DNA of 19,743 nt, taken from NCBI GenBank assembly GCA_023954795.1, contig JAGSHA010000018.1:1-19743 (forward strand). The letters are read 5' to 3'. Source of the stretch: Oceanospirillaceae bacterium. GTDB taxonomy: Bacteria > Pseudomonadota > Gammaproteobacteria > Pseudomonadales > Balneatricaceae. The position numbers were made by a program, and so were the translations under genes. A model generated the notes under the pieces. It was given only the letters and a program-made list of their open reading frames with translations. It was not told the origin of the DNA and searched no databases. This document shows, piece after piece, positions 6,803 to 14,279 of the stretch. Positions within the stretch are counted from its first letter, which is position 1, and every line of letters starts with the position of its first letter.

Positions 6803-7423
6803 ATGATCAAACACGAAACGATTGAAAAGAATATCGGCCTTATGATCCTACTGATCATCCTTGTGATCAGTGGTGGTGGTCTGGCTGAAATCGTACCTCT
6901 TTTCTTCCAGTCCTCTACAACTAAGCCAATCGACGGCTTGCGCACTTACTCTGCGCTGGAGTTCGAAGGCCGCGACATTTACATCCGTGAAGGCTGTAAC
7001 GTATGTCACTCTCAGATGATCCGTCCATTCCGTGCGGAAACTGAGCGTTACGGTCACTTCTCCACTGCCAACGAGCACGTTTGGGAACACCCATTCCTGT
7101 GGGGTTCTAAGCGTACTGGTCCAGATCTGGCTCGTGTAGGCTCTCGTTACTCTGATGACTGGCATCGCGCTCACCTGTACAACCCTCGTGACGTTGTACC
7201 TGAGTCAAAAATGCCTTCTTACCCATGGCTGTTTGAAAACAAGATGACTGGCTCAGATACTGCCAAGAAACTTGAAGTTCAGCGTATGCTGGGTGTTCCT
7301 TTCTCCGACGAAGCAATCGCCGGTGCACAGGAAGCTGTACAGGGTAAATATGAAATTGATGCGCTGGTAGCATACCTTCAGTCTCTGGGTAAACTGCACA
7401 ACAACTACGATAAAGTGCGGTAG
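6803..7423 (+). CDS. ccoO: Cytochrome c oxidase, cbb3-type, subunit II (CcoO)
   Basis: 206 residues. One N-terminal membrane anchor (about 11-35, IGLMILLIILVISGGGLAE) is followed by a periplasmic mono-haem cytochrome c domain. The haem-binding motif is CNVCH with Cys65, Cys68 and His69; Met137 in ESKMPSYPW is the likely sixth ligand. GRDIYIREGC, RTGPDLARVG and YNPRDVVPES are conserved in the FixO/CcoO family. It passes electrons from CcoP to the haem b of CcoN. An AGGAG ribosome-binding site lies about 9 nt before the ATG. It is followed after 7 nt by ccoQ. Confidence 0.98.
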   Translation: MIKHETIEKNIGLMILLIILVISGGGLAEIVPLFFQSSTTKPIDGLRTYSALEFEGRDIYIREGCNVCHSQMIRPFRAETERYGHFSTANEHVWEHPFLWGSKRTGPDLARVGSRYSDDWHRAHLYNPRDVVPESKMPSYPWLFENKMTGSDTAKKLEVQRMLGVPFSDEAIAGAQEAVQGKYEIDALVAYLQSLGKLHNNYDKVR

Positions 7424-7430
7424 GTAACCT

Positions 7431-7613
7431 GTGAGTTACGATGTTTATGGTCCTTACATTGTGGTGGTGATGCTCATCACTTTCCTGGCCTTGTTCGCAT
7501 GGGTATTACATCCGAAGAACAAGGCAGGTTTTGATGATGCAGCAAACCTGCCCTTCGAAGATGACGACGAAGACAACAATGCAAAGGCCGATAACGGGAG
7601 AATCGAAAAATGA
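7431..7613 (+). CDS. ccoQ: Cbb3 oxidase small subunit CcoQ
   Basis: 60 residues: one membrane helix (about 9-26, YIVVVMLITFLALFAWVL), then the HPKNKAGFDDAANLPF segment typical of CcoQ/FixQ, then an acidic tail with the run DDDEDNN. CcoQ helps hold or stabilise CcoP in the complex. It starts with GTG, 7 nt after the ccoO stop, with an AGGT overlapping that stop as the probable ribosome-binding site. Its end overlaps ccoP by 4 nt (ATGA). Confidence 0.95.
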   Translation: MSYDVYGPYIVVVMLITFLALFAWVLHPKNKAGFDDAANLPFEDDDEDNNAKADNGRIEK

Positions 7614-8503
7614 GTGCTTTTTGGAGCGCGTGGGTAACTGTTATTACCCTGGCAGTCATTCTTGGCTGTACTTGGTTGCTGCTGGCGACTCGCAAGAGCG
7701 AGACGCACAAGGAAGCAACTGATCAAACACTGGGTCACGAATTTGACGGCATTGCAGAGTACGATAACCCTCTGCCACGCTGGTGGTTCCAGATGTTCAT
7801 GGCGACTGTGATCTTCGGTCTGGCTTACTTGGCTCTGTACCCAGGTCTGGGTAGCTTCCAGGGTCTGCTGGGCTGGTCCTCTACCGGTCAGTGGGAAGAG
7901 GAAATGGCGCACGCAGAAGAACAGTACAAGCCTGTATTTGCTAAATACGCGGCAATGTCTGTTGAAGAACTGCAGCAGCCAGGCAACGAAGCCGGCCTGA
8001 AAATGGGTCAGCGCATGTTTGCCAACAACTGCTCTCTGTGTCACGGATCTACCGGTTCTGGCGCATACGGCTTCCCTGACCTGACCGATAACGATTGGCT
8101 GTATGGTGGCGACGCTGCGACTATTAAAGCCACTATCGCTAACGGTCGTAACGGCGGCATGCCTCCTTGGGGCGCTGTACTGGGTGAAGAAGGCGTACGT
8201 GACGTTTCCAGCTACGTGCTGAGCCTGAGCGGCCAGGAAGTTGATGCTGACTCCGCTGCAAACGGTAAAGCTCAGTTCCAGGCTCTGTGTACAGCTTGTC
8301 ACGGTGCTGATGCTACCGGCATGCTGGCACTGGGTGCACCTAACCTGACTGATAACGTCTGGCTGTACGGCGGTTCTTTCGAGAAAGTTGCCCACACCAT
8401 TCGTAACGGTCGTAACGGTGTAATGCCTGCGCACAACACGCTGCTGAACGAAGACAAGATCCACCTGATCACTGGTTACGTTTACAGCCTGTCCAACAAA
8501 TAA
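7610..8503 (+). CDS. ccoP: Cytochrome c oxidase, cbb3-type, subunit III (CcoP), di-haem
   Basis: 297 residues. There are two N-terminal membrane helices (about 5-27 and 58-78, the second WWFQMFMATVIFGLAYLALYP), so this is the two-helix CcoP form found in Pseudomonas. Two cytochrome c domains follow: CSLCH with Cys141, Cys144, His145 and Met184 (GGMPPWG), and CTACH with Cys227, Cys230, His231 and Met272 (NGVMPAH). The two domains are near-repeats (NDWLYGG / NVWLYGG; NGRNGGMP / NGRNGVMP). It accepts electrons from soluble or bc1-linked cytochromes. It overlaps ccoQ by 4 nt and is the last gene before the strong terminator at 8518-8556. Confidence 0.98.
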   Translation: MSAFWSAWVTVITLAVILGCTWLLLATRKSETHKEATDQTLGHEFDGIAEYDNPLPRWWFQMFMATVIFGLAYLALYPGLGSFQGLLGWSSTGQWEEEMAHAEEQYKPVFAKYAAMSVEELQQPGNEAGLKMGQRMFANNCSLCHGSTGSGAYGFPDLTDNDWLYGGDAATIKATIANGRNGGMPPWGAVLGEEGVRDVSSYVLSLSGQEVDADSAANGKAQFQALCTACHGADATGMLALGAPNLTDNVWLYGGSFEKVAHTIRNGRNGVMPAHNTLLNEDKIHLITGYVYSLSNK

Positions 8504-8517
8504 ACGCTTGGACTGAC

Positions 8518-8556
8518 AAAAAAAGGCGATATGATCTAAATCATATCGCCTTTTTT
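8518..8556. terminator. Strong bidirectional terminator after ccoNOQP, containing an FNR-like core
   Basis: An 11-bp perfect stem (8525-8535 with 8540-8550, arms beginning GGCGATATGAT) closes a 4-nt CTAA loop. It is flanked by seven A residues (8518-8524) and six T residues (8551-8556), so it can end transcription on either strand. The centre of the palindrome reads ATGATCTAAATCAT, which agrees with TTGAT-N4-ATCAA at eight of ten bases. Confidence 0.92.
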
Positions 8557-8573
8557 CTTGGACGGTTTATAAT
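8531..8573 (+). promoter_or_regulatory. Candidate ccoG promoter: FNR-like site in terminator plus TATAAT -10
   Basis: TATAAT, a perfect -10, lies at 8568-8573, so transcription would begin near 8580. The FNR-like palindrome ATGAT-N4-ATCAT, centred at 8537.5, then lies at about -41.5 to -42.5, the class II activator position. No good -35 is visible, as expected for an activator-dependent promoter. The outer base of each half-site departs from the consensus, so binding is uncertain. Confidence 0.4.
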
Positions 8574-8651
8574 ATTCGAAAGTGCTAATGAACCAGTCAA
8601 GATCAGGCTCAAAGGCATGTGAGGTTATTTTTTATAGCGGTGAGCACCCCA

Positions 8652-10082
8652 ATGAATCAGATACCAGTTCAAGATGTCACACCTAAGAAATCTGGTAATG
8701 GCAATAAGAACAAAGAGGACTTTGATCTTTACGCCAAACGCGAACATATCCACGTAAAATTCTACAAGGGTCTGTTCAAGAATTTCCGCACTATCACCAG
8801 CGCGATGATGCTGGTCGCGTTCTACGCTTTCTCCTGGATTCAATGGGATGGTCGCCAGGCTGTTCTGTTTGACCTGCCAAGTCGTCAGTTTCATGTGTTT
8901 GGCATGACCTTCTGGCCTCAGGACTTTATGTTGCTATCCTGGCTACTCATTATATTGGCCTTCACACTGTTCTTTGTGACCGCGTTTGCAGGTCGCCTAT
9001 GGTGTGGTTACGCTTGCCCACAATTTGTGTGGACTTGGTTTTTTATCTGGGCAGAGCGCGTTACTGAAGGTGATCGAAACGCACGCATTAAGCTCGATAA
9101 AGCACCATGGAGCAAAAACAAACTTATCAAAAAGACTGCCAAGCATATCCTTTGGTTAACGATTGCCATTACATCGGCGATTGCATTCGTAGGCTATTTC
9201 ACCCCTATCCGCGAACTACTTCCTGCCGTGCTCAGCTGGGACTTGGGGCCGTGGGAAACATGGTGGTTGGGCTTCCTTGCAGTAGCAACCTATGGCAATG
9301 CAGGCTGGCTGCGCGAGCAGGTGTGTATCTACATGTGCCCTTACGCTCGCTTCCAAAGCGTCATGTTCGATCAGGACACTCTCATCATCTCCTACGATGA
9401 GAAACGCGGTGAAAGTCGTGGCAAGCGTAAAAAGAACGCAGATTATAAAGAGCAAGGCCTCGGCGACTGCATCGACTGTAATGCGTGTGTACACGTTTGC
9501 CCTGTTGGTATCGATATTCGTGACGGTCTGCAATACGAGTGTGTCGCCTGCGGTGCTTGTGTCGATGTCTGTGACTCAATGATGGATCGCATGGGATACG
9601 AACGCGGTTTGGTACGTTACACCACCGAGCATGCGCTCGATGGCAATGTCACAAAACTGTTCCGCCCTCGCCTGATTGGCTATTTTGCCGCACTGATGGC
9701 CATGTGTCTGGCGTTCGGCTACACACTGATGAGCCGCATCCCGCTGGAAGTAGACATCCTGCGTGACCGTGGCCAGCTATACATTGAAAACTCCCAAGGC
9801 AAGATTGAAAACATATACACACTGAAGATTGCCAACAAAGAACAGATAGATCACGAATACCGTATTAGCATCATGGGACTTGATGGCCTGGAGATGATCG
9901 GTGATAGCGTCGTGACCATTCAGTCCGGCGAGCTACTCGACCATCCTGTGCGCTTGCAGATCGAACCGAAGTACCTGAGTAAGCCGAACTATGACATTAA
10001 GTTCAAAGTGGAAGCGCTCGATGACGACTTTATCGTTATCGAAGAAGAAAACCGCTTTATTGGCCCAGCCCCGCGACGTTAA
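8652..10082 (+). CDS. ccoG: CcoG (FixG/RdxA), cupric reductase for cbb3 assembly
   Basis: 476 residues from the ATG at 8652. An in-frame GTG at 8619 is possible, but the MNQIPVQDVTP start matches the family, so the downstream ATG is used. There are five to six membrane helices. Membrane-domain cysteine motifs are CGYAC (118, 122) and CIYMC (225, 229). A soluble domain carries two 4Fe-4S ferredoxin motifs: Cys273, 276, 279, 283 and Cys297, 300, 303, 307. The C-terminal part (about 370-476) is an Ig-like periplasmic domain. CcoG reduces Cu(II) to Cu(I) so that copper can be passed on for the CuB centre of CcoN. It lies between two strong terminators and so is probably its own transcription unit. 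Confidence 0.96.
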   Translation: MNQIPVQDVTPKKSGNGNKNKEDFDLYAKREHIHVKFYKGLFKNFRTITSAMMLVAFYAFSWIQWDGRQAVLFDLPSRQFHVFGMTFWPQDFMLLSWLLIILAFTLFFVTAFAGRLWCGYACPQFVWTWFFIWAERVTEGDRNARIKLDKAPWSKNKLIKKTAKHILWLTIAITSAIAFVGYFTPIRELLPAVLSWDLGPWETWWLGFLAVATYGNAGWLREQVCIYMCPYARFQSVMFDQDTLIISYDEKRGESRGKRKKNADYKEQGLGDCIDCNACVHVCPVGIDIRDGLQYECVACGACVDVCDSMMDRMGYERGLVRYTTEHALDGNVTKLFRPRLIGYFAALMAMCLAFGYTLMSRIPLEVDILRDRGQLYIENSQGKIENIYTLKIANKEQIDHEYRISIMGLDGLEMIGDSVVTIQSGELLDHPVRLQIEPKYLSKPNYDIKFKVEALDDDFIVIEEENRFIGPAPRR

Positions 10083-10126
10083 GTCGCACCTATAAGCTCG
10101 CGCCAACAACCGCTATTTAGTGGTAG

Positions 10127-10164
10127 AATAGCCGCGTCGCGTACTGCGATGCGGCTATTTTTTT
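10127..10164 (+). terminator. Rho-independent terminator after ccoG
   Basis: A 14-bp stem with one G-U pair (10127-10140 with 10146-10159, arms beginning AATAGCCGC) has a 5-nt GTACT loop and is followed by a T-run to 10164. It ends the ccoG transcript and separates it from ccoHIS. Confidence 0.92.
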
Positions 10165-10297
10165 GAGTATATTGATGCCGACCAAATAACCCGGCATTAG
10201 CAGTAAGTATATAAAGCACAGGGCTCCCTTTCAGGCACATTCCTGTATACACTTCAGCCGTCCTGACTTCAGTCATTCAGATTTACAAGAGATATCG

Positions 10298-10834
10298 ATG
10301 AGTAAAGAAAATCCAGCAATCGCCCCTTGGTATAAACAGCCTTGGCTGTGGTTCATTCTGGCACCACTGATCGCCGTATTTATTTACGGATTTGCGTTCT
10401 TATATATCTCTATCGTCACCCACGATGGCATTGTTAAAGATGACTACTACAAGCAGGCCCGCGGTTATCACGTTGATGATACACGTCAGCAATACACACG
10501 CGAACTGGGACTGGAAGGCGATCTTAAGTTTGACCTGCTTACCGGTGATGTTGTCGTTCAACTTAAAGGCGACTTATCTCCACTGCCAGAATTCCTGACA
10601 CTTGGGATCATTCACCCTACGCACAAAAACTATGATCAAACTCTGACACTGCGTCATCAACCGGGCACCCCCAACTACCTTGGCAGCCTGAAGGGTAGGA
10701 TTTTGGGCAAGCGCTACATGACACTTACCCCCGCTGATGAAACATGGCGCTTACGCGCAGAAATTTCCGTTGGCGCAGATCAGGCCAAAAACTCGGACGC
10801 TCCGGTTAAAGCAACGCTTTCAGCGTCAGAATAA
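10298..10834 (+). CDS. ccoH: Cbb3 oxidase assembly protein CcoH (FixH family)
   Basis: 178 residues. A short cytoplasmic N-terminus is followed by one membrane helix (about 16-38, WLWFILAPLIAVFIYGFAFLYISIV) and a periplasmic beta-rich domain, the FixH layout. Conserved features are the VTHDGIVKDDYYKQARGYH segment just after the helix and the HPTHKNYDQTLTL strand. CcoH associates with CcoN and the oxidase complex during assembly and is often needed for stability. The start is an ATG with AAGAGA about 6 nt upstream. The gene leads ccoH-ccoI-ccoS-DsbD_2, and ccoI begins directly after its stop. The 215-nt gap before it contains the ccoG terminator. Confidence 0.92.
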   Translation: MSKENPAIAPWYKQPWLWFILAPLIAVFIYGFAFLYISIVTHDGIVKDDYYKQARGYHVDDTRQQYTRELGLEGDLKFDLLTGDVVVQLKGDLSPLPEFLTLGIIHPTHKNYDQTLTLRHQPGTPNYLGSLKGRILGKRYMTLTPADETWRLRAEISVGADQAKNSDAPVKATLSASE

Positions 10835-10837
10835 TTG

Positions 10838-13306
10838 ATGAACAGCTCCCTCGCGCCCTCTCAGGCAACGACCGAAGGCTGCTTTCATTGCGGGCAAGAT
10901 GTCCCTGCGGGAAGCAGCTTTGTCACCGTCATTGATGAAAAGCCACGATCCATGTGTTGCCCCGGCTGTCAGGCCGTCGCCCAAACCATTGTAGAAAGCG
11001 GGCTGGACAACTTTTACAAACATCGTGAAACCGCCTCTTACACACCGGATTTATCGCTTAAATCCGTATCAGATGCTCAACTGAGCGAACTGGCGCTTTA
11101 TGATCAGGAATCGGTGCAACGCGACTTCGTCGTAACGAAGGAAGATGGTTTAAAAGAAGCCACCCTGGTCATCGAGGGAATTACCTGTGCAGCCTGTATT
11201 TGGCTGCTCGAGCATCATTTGAAGAAACAATCGGGCGTGGTAAAAGTGAGCGTTAACCTCACTAACCACCGTGCTCGTATTAGCTGGGATTCAACATCAC
11301 AGGTACTCAGCTTATTGCTCGCTGAGATATATCGGATTGGCTACCAGGCTCACCCTTATCATCCAGATAAGGAAGAGCAGCTACTGGAACAGGAAAGAAA
11401 ACGCGCCACACGCCGCTTAGGGGTTGCTGGTATCGGCATGATGCAAGTCATGATGATTGCTGTCGCGCTTTATGGTGGCGCCATTCAAGGTATCGAAGGT
11501 AAGCATGTCACCTTCATGCGCTGGGCCAGCATGGTGATTGCGACACCCGTTATTTTGTATGCCGCACGGCCTTTCTTTGTCGCGGCCTTAAGGGATCTCC
11601 GTACACGCCATTTAAGTATGGATGTACCGGTTTCTATTGCTGTCGGCGGTGCCTATCTGGCAAGTATCTGGGCTACGGTCACCGATAGTGGAGAAGTGTA
11701 CTTTGACTCCGTCACTATGTTCACTTTCTTCCTTCTTATTGGCCGTTATCTGGAAATGCAGGCACGTCACCGTACGGGCCGTGCAGGCAATGCCATGCTC
11801 AACCTATTGCCCGCCAGCGCTATCAAAATCGTTGATGGCGAGGAGACTATGGTTCCGGCAAAAGAGCTGAGCATTGGCGATCAGGTTCTCATTAAACCCG
11901 GGCATACCGTACCTGCTGACGGAAAAATCGTCGCAGGCAGCAGCTCAATCGATGAGTCTGCGCTGACCGGCGAATACCTCCCTATCCGTAAGGAACTGGG
12001 TGAAAACGTTATCGGCGGCACCATAAATGTTGAAAACCCGATCACACTTGAAGTGACTCAGGTAGGTGCGGAAACACAACTATCATCCATTGTTCGGCTG
12101 CTGGAACGCGCTCAGGAAGACAAGCCCAAGGTCGCTCAGTTAGCTGACCGTTTTGCCAGTTATTTTGTCTCCGCCGTGCTTTTAACCGCGGCAACGGTAG
12201 GCTTTAGCTGGTGGCTAATCTCTCCGGAAGACGCCTTCTGGATCACGCTTTCTGTTCTTGTTGTCACTTGCCCATGCGCACTATCACTGGCGACCCCAAC
12301 TGCACTGACAGCCGCAACCGGCACCCTGCGACAGAACGGTATACTCATCACCCGAGGTCATGTATTAGAGAGCCTCGCGCGTGCTACGCATATTGTTTTT
12401 GATAAAACCGGGACGCTCACAGAAGGTAATTTGACCCTTCAGGAAACACGCTCACTCACAGATCATAAGACTGATGAGCACCTTCAGATCGCAGCAGCAC
12501 TGGAGAAGCATTCTGAGCACCCGATCGCCCAGGCATTCCATACAGTCGTGAGCGACTACAAAGTTGAGAACCTTCAAGCAACTTTGGGTCAGGGGCTTGA
12601 AGGACTGATCGACGGTATCAAGTACCGCATCGGAAAACCTGAGTATGCCCACGGGGTCTGCGACAACAGTTCCCAGCTACCAGAACTTCCGGCACAGAGT
12701 GGCCAGTGGTTGCTGCTTTGTAGTGAAACAGGTCCACAGGCATGGTTCCGTCTTAACGATCAGATCCGTCCCGAAGCCGCAGATACAATTAAGCATCTAC
12801 AGTCACTTGGTCTTCAATGTGAAATGCTGACCGGAGATAGCTCCAGTGCTGTGGGCGAGGTTGCAACGATACTGAACATTGATCATGTCGTTTCAGGTGT
12901 ATCACCTGAACAGAAGCTCGCTCATATCCAACAACTGCAGCAAAACGGTGCTCAGGTCATCATGGTCGGCGATGGTATTAACGATATCCCCGTACTCGCT
13001 GGCGCCCAAACCTCTATTGCTATGGGTTCCGCAACCGATCTGGCAAAAACCAATGCCGACGGTGTGTTGATATCTGCGGACCTGTTGCGCTTAGTTGACG
13101 CTATCAAACTCTCCAGGAAAACACGTTCCGTTATACGCCAGAACCTTGGATGGGCGGCGGGGTATAACTTCTTAGCGCTGCCATTGGCGGCACTGGGCTT
13201 TGTCGCTCCGTATATGGCAGCGTTAGGCATGTCATTAAGTTCACTGGTCGTCGTTGGCAACGCTTTGCGCCTGTCTAAACTCAGCAAGACCAATCGTGTA
13301 AAATAG
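10838..13306 (+). CDS. ccoI: P1B-type copper-translocating ATPase CcoI
   Basis: 822 residues from the ATG at 10838; a TTG one codon earlier directly follows the ccoH stop, and neither has a clear ribosome-binding site, so coupling to ccoH is likely. The order is: a zinc-ribbon-like metal-binding segment (Cys15, 18, 40, 41, 44); a heavy-metal-associated domain with ITCAAC (Cys117, Cys120); eight predicted membrane helices; the CPC ion-channel motif (Cys478-Pro-Cys480); the phosphorylation motif DKTGT (Asp522); SEHPIA; GDGIND; and the terminal MSLSS helix. These mark copper-specific P1B transport. CcoI exports Cu(I) to the periplasm for insertion into the CuB site of CcoN, receiving metal made available by CcoG. 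It is followed by ccoS after 29 nt. Confidence 0.96.
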   Translation: MNSSLAPSQATTEGCFHCGQDVPAGSSFVTVIDEKPRSMCCPGCQAVAQTIVESGLDNFYKHRETASYTPDLSLKSVSDAQLSELALYDQESVQRDFVVTKEDGLKEATLVIEGITCAACIWLLEHHLKKQSGVVKVSVNLTNHRARISWDSTSQVLSLLLAEIYRIGYQAHPYHPDKEEQLLEQERKRATRRLGVAGIGMMQVMMIAVALYGGAIQGIEGKHVTFMRWASMVIATPVILYAARPFFVAALRDLRTRHLSMDVPVSIAVGGAYLASIWATVTDSGEVYFDSVTMFTFFLLIGRYLEMQARHRTGRAGNAMLNLLPASAIKIVDGEETMVPAKELSIGDQVLIKPGHTVPADGKIVAGSSSIDESALTGEYLPIRKELGENVIGGTINVENPITLEVTQVGAETQLSSIVRLLERAQEDKPKVAQLADRFASYFVSAVLLTAATVGFSWWLISPEDAFWITLSVLVVTCPCALSLATPTALTAATGTLRQNGILITRGHVLESLARATHIVFDKTGTLTEGNLTLQETRSLTDHKTDEHLQIAAALEKHSEHPIAQAFHTVVSDYKVENLQATLGQGLEGLIDGIKYRIGKPEYAHGVCDNSSQLPELPAQSGQWLLLCSETGPQAWFRLNDQIRPEAADTIKHLQSLGLQCEMLTGDSSSAVGEVATILNIDHVVSGVSPEQKLAHIQQLQQNGAQVIMVGDGINDIPVLAGAQTSIAMGSATDLAKTNADGVLISADLLRLVDAIKLSRKTRSVIRQNLGWAAGYNFLALPLAALGFVAPYMAALGMSLSSLVVVGNALRLSKLSKTNRVK

Positions 13307-13335
13307 CCTCATAAAGTCGAGTAAACAGGCCCGCT

Positions 13336-13545
13336 ATGGACATTATATTTCTGCTCATCCCTATCGCTATCATTCTTGTGAGCTTTGCAATCTGGGCTTT
13401 CTTTTACAGTGTGAATAGTGGTCAGTTTGAAGATCTCGAATCCCCTGCTCACAGCATTCTGTTTGAAGATGACGACCACCTTATCCCGGATGACCTGAAG
13501 GATAAGGCGAAAGACAAAAACAGCGACGAGCAGAAACCTGAATGA
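13336..13545 (+). CDS. ccoS: Cbb3 oxidase maturation protein CcoS
   Basis: 69 residues: one membrane helix (about 3-27, IIFLLIPIAIILVSFAIWAFFYSV), then SGQFEDLESPAHSILFEDD, the family signature, and a charged K/D/E tail. CcoS is needed for cofactor insertion or maturation of cbb3 oxidase, with an undetermined biochemical role. It ends by overlapping the next gene by 4 nt (ATGA). It is cotranscribed with ccoHI, given the short gaps. Confidence 0.95.
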   Translation: MDIIFLLIPIAIILVSFAIWAFFYSVNSGQFEDLESPAHSILFEDDDHLIPDDLKDKAKDKNSDEQKPE

Positions 13546-14207
13546 ACGAGCCTCTCGCGCTCTCCACCGCATTTATTTTAGGGTTGCTGGGTGGTACTCA
13601 CTGTCTGGGCATGTGTGGGGGCATTGCAGCAACTGTTTCGATGAGCGCCCCTCAAGGCTGGCGCGGTTCCCTATTACTAGGCGGCTACAACATCGGACGT
13701 GTCGCTAGCTATACTGCAGCAGGCGCACTGATCGGCAGCCTAAGCTGGCTCATGCGCGACCAGCAAGTCGTCATAGTATTGCGTACCTTCGCGGGTTTGA
13801 TGCTTATAGCGATGGGGCTGTATGTCGCGCAGTGGTGGCAAGGTCTAACCTATATAGAGAAGGCTGGCGGCACGCTCTGGAAACAGGTTCAGCCATTGGC
13901 CAGCAAATTACTGCCAGTTAAAAATTTGCCTCAGGCAGTTGCACTCGGCCTGGTATGGGGCTGGCTCCCCTGCGGATTGGTTTATAGCACGCTGATCTGG
14001 TCTTCAGCTGCGGCGGACTGGACGCTCAGCGCGCAATTGATGCTGATGTTTGGTTTGGGCACCTTGCCGACCATGCTACTCACGGGTTTATTGGCCCAAC
14101 GCGTTAAGCTTATATTTCAGCAACGCCTGACCCGCAGCCTGTTTGGCATCATCATTATGGTATTTGGCGTCTACACGCTCCCCTGGCAAGGCCTGCTCAC
14201 CCCTTGA
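13542..14207 (+). CDS. DsbD_2/CcdA-like membrane protein of the cbb3 cluster (TauE/SafE-type annotation)
   Basis: 221 residues with about six membrane helices. The N-terminal helix carries HCLGMCGG (His20, Cys21, Cys25) and a later one carries WGWLPCGLVYS (Cys144), the pattern of DsbD_2-domain (cytochrome c biogenesis transmembrane) proteins, which databases often name sulfite exporter TauE/SafE family. Proteins of this kind are repeatedly found directly after ccoS in proteobacteria, which suggests a part in copper or redox handling for cbb3 assembly; no firm activity is known. It overlaps ccoS by 4 nt and is the last gene of the ccoHIS unit. No clear hairpin terminator follows before the hemN promoter. 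Confidence 0.8.
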   Translation: MNEPLALSTAFILGLLGGTHCLGMCGGIAATVSMSAPQGWRGSLLLGGYNIGRVASYTAAGALIGSLSWLMRDQQVVIVLRTFAGLMLIAMGLYVAQWWQGLTYIEKAGGTLWKQVQPLASKLLPVKNLPQAVALGLVWGWLPCGLVYSTLIWSSAAADWTLSAQLMLMFGLGTLPTMLLTGLLAQRVKLIFQQRLTRSLFGIIIMVFGVYTLPWQGLLTP

Positions 14208-14252
14208 CCTAGATCAAGGTGGCAGCGGATCACCCCCCCTAGAATTGCCGGG
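14204..14252 (+). promoter_or_regulatory. Class II FNR/Anr-activated promoter of hemN
   Basis: The FNR box TTGACCTAGATCAA (14204-14217) matches the consensus at nine of ten bases and is centred at 14210.5. A TAGAAT -10 lies at 14240-14245, putting the start at about 14252 and the box at exactly -41.5. No -35 consensus is present. The box overlaps the stop of the preceding gene. Together this is a standard anaerobically induced promoter and fits the need for hemN without oxygen. Confidence 0.85.
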
Positions 14253-14279
14253 TTTTGACATATTTAAGAGGTAGTAATT

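Noticed and set aside
7454..8464. 336-codon open frame on the minus strand across ccoQ and ccoP
   Set aside because: Shadow of the biased codons of ccoP; no ribosome-binding site and no family features.
8619..8651. Upstream GTG start for ccoG
   Set aside because: The 11 extra residues are not seen in CcoG proteins, whose usual start resembles MNQIPVQDVTP, so the ATG at 8652 is used.
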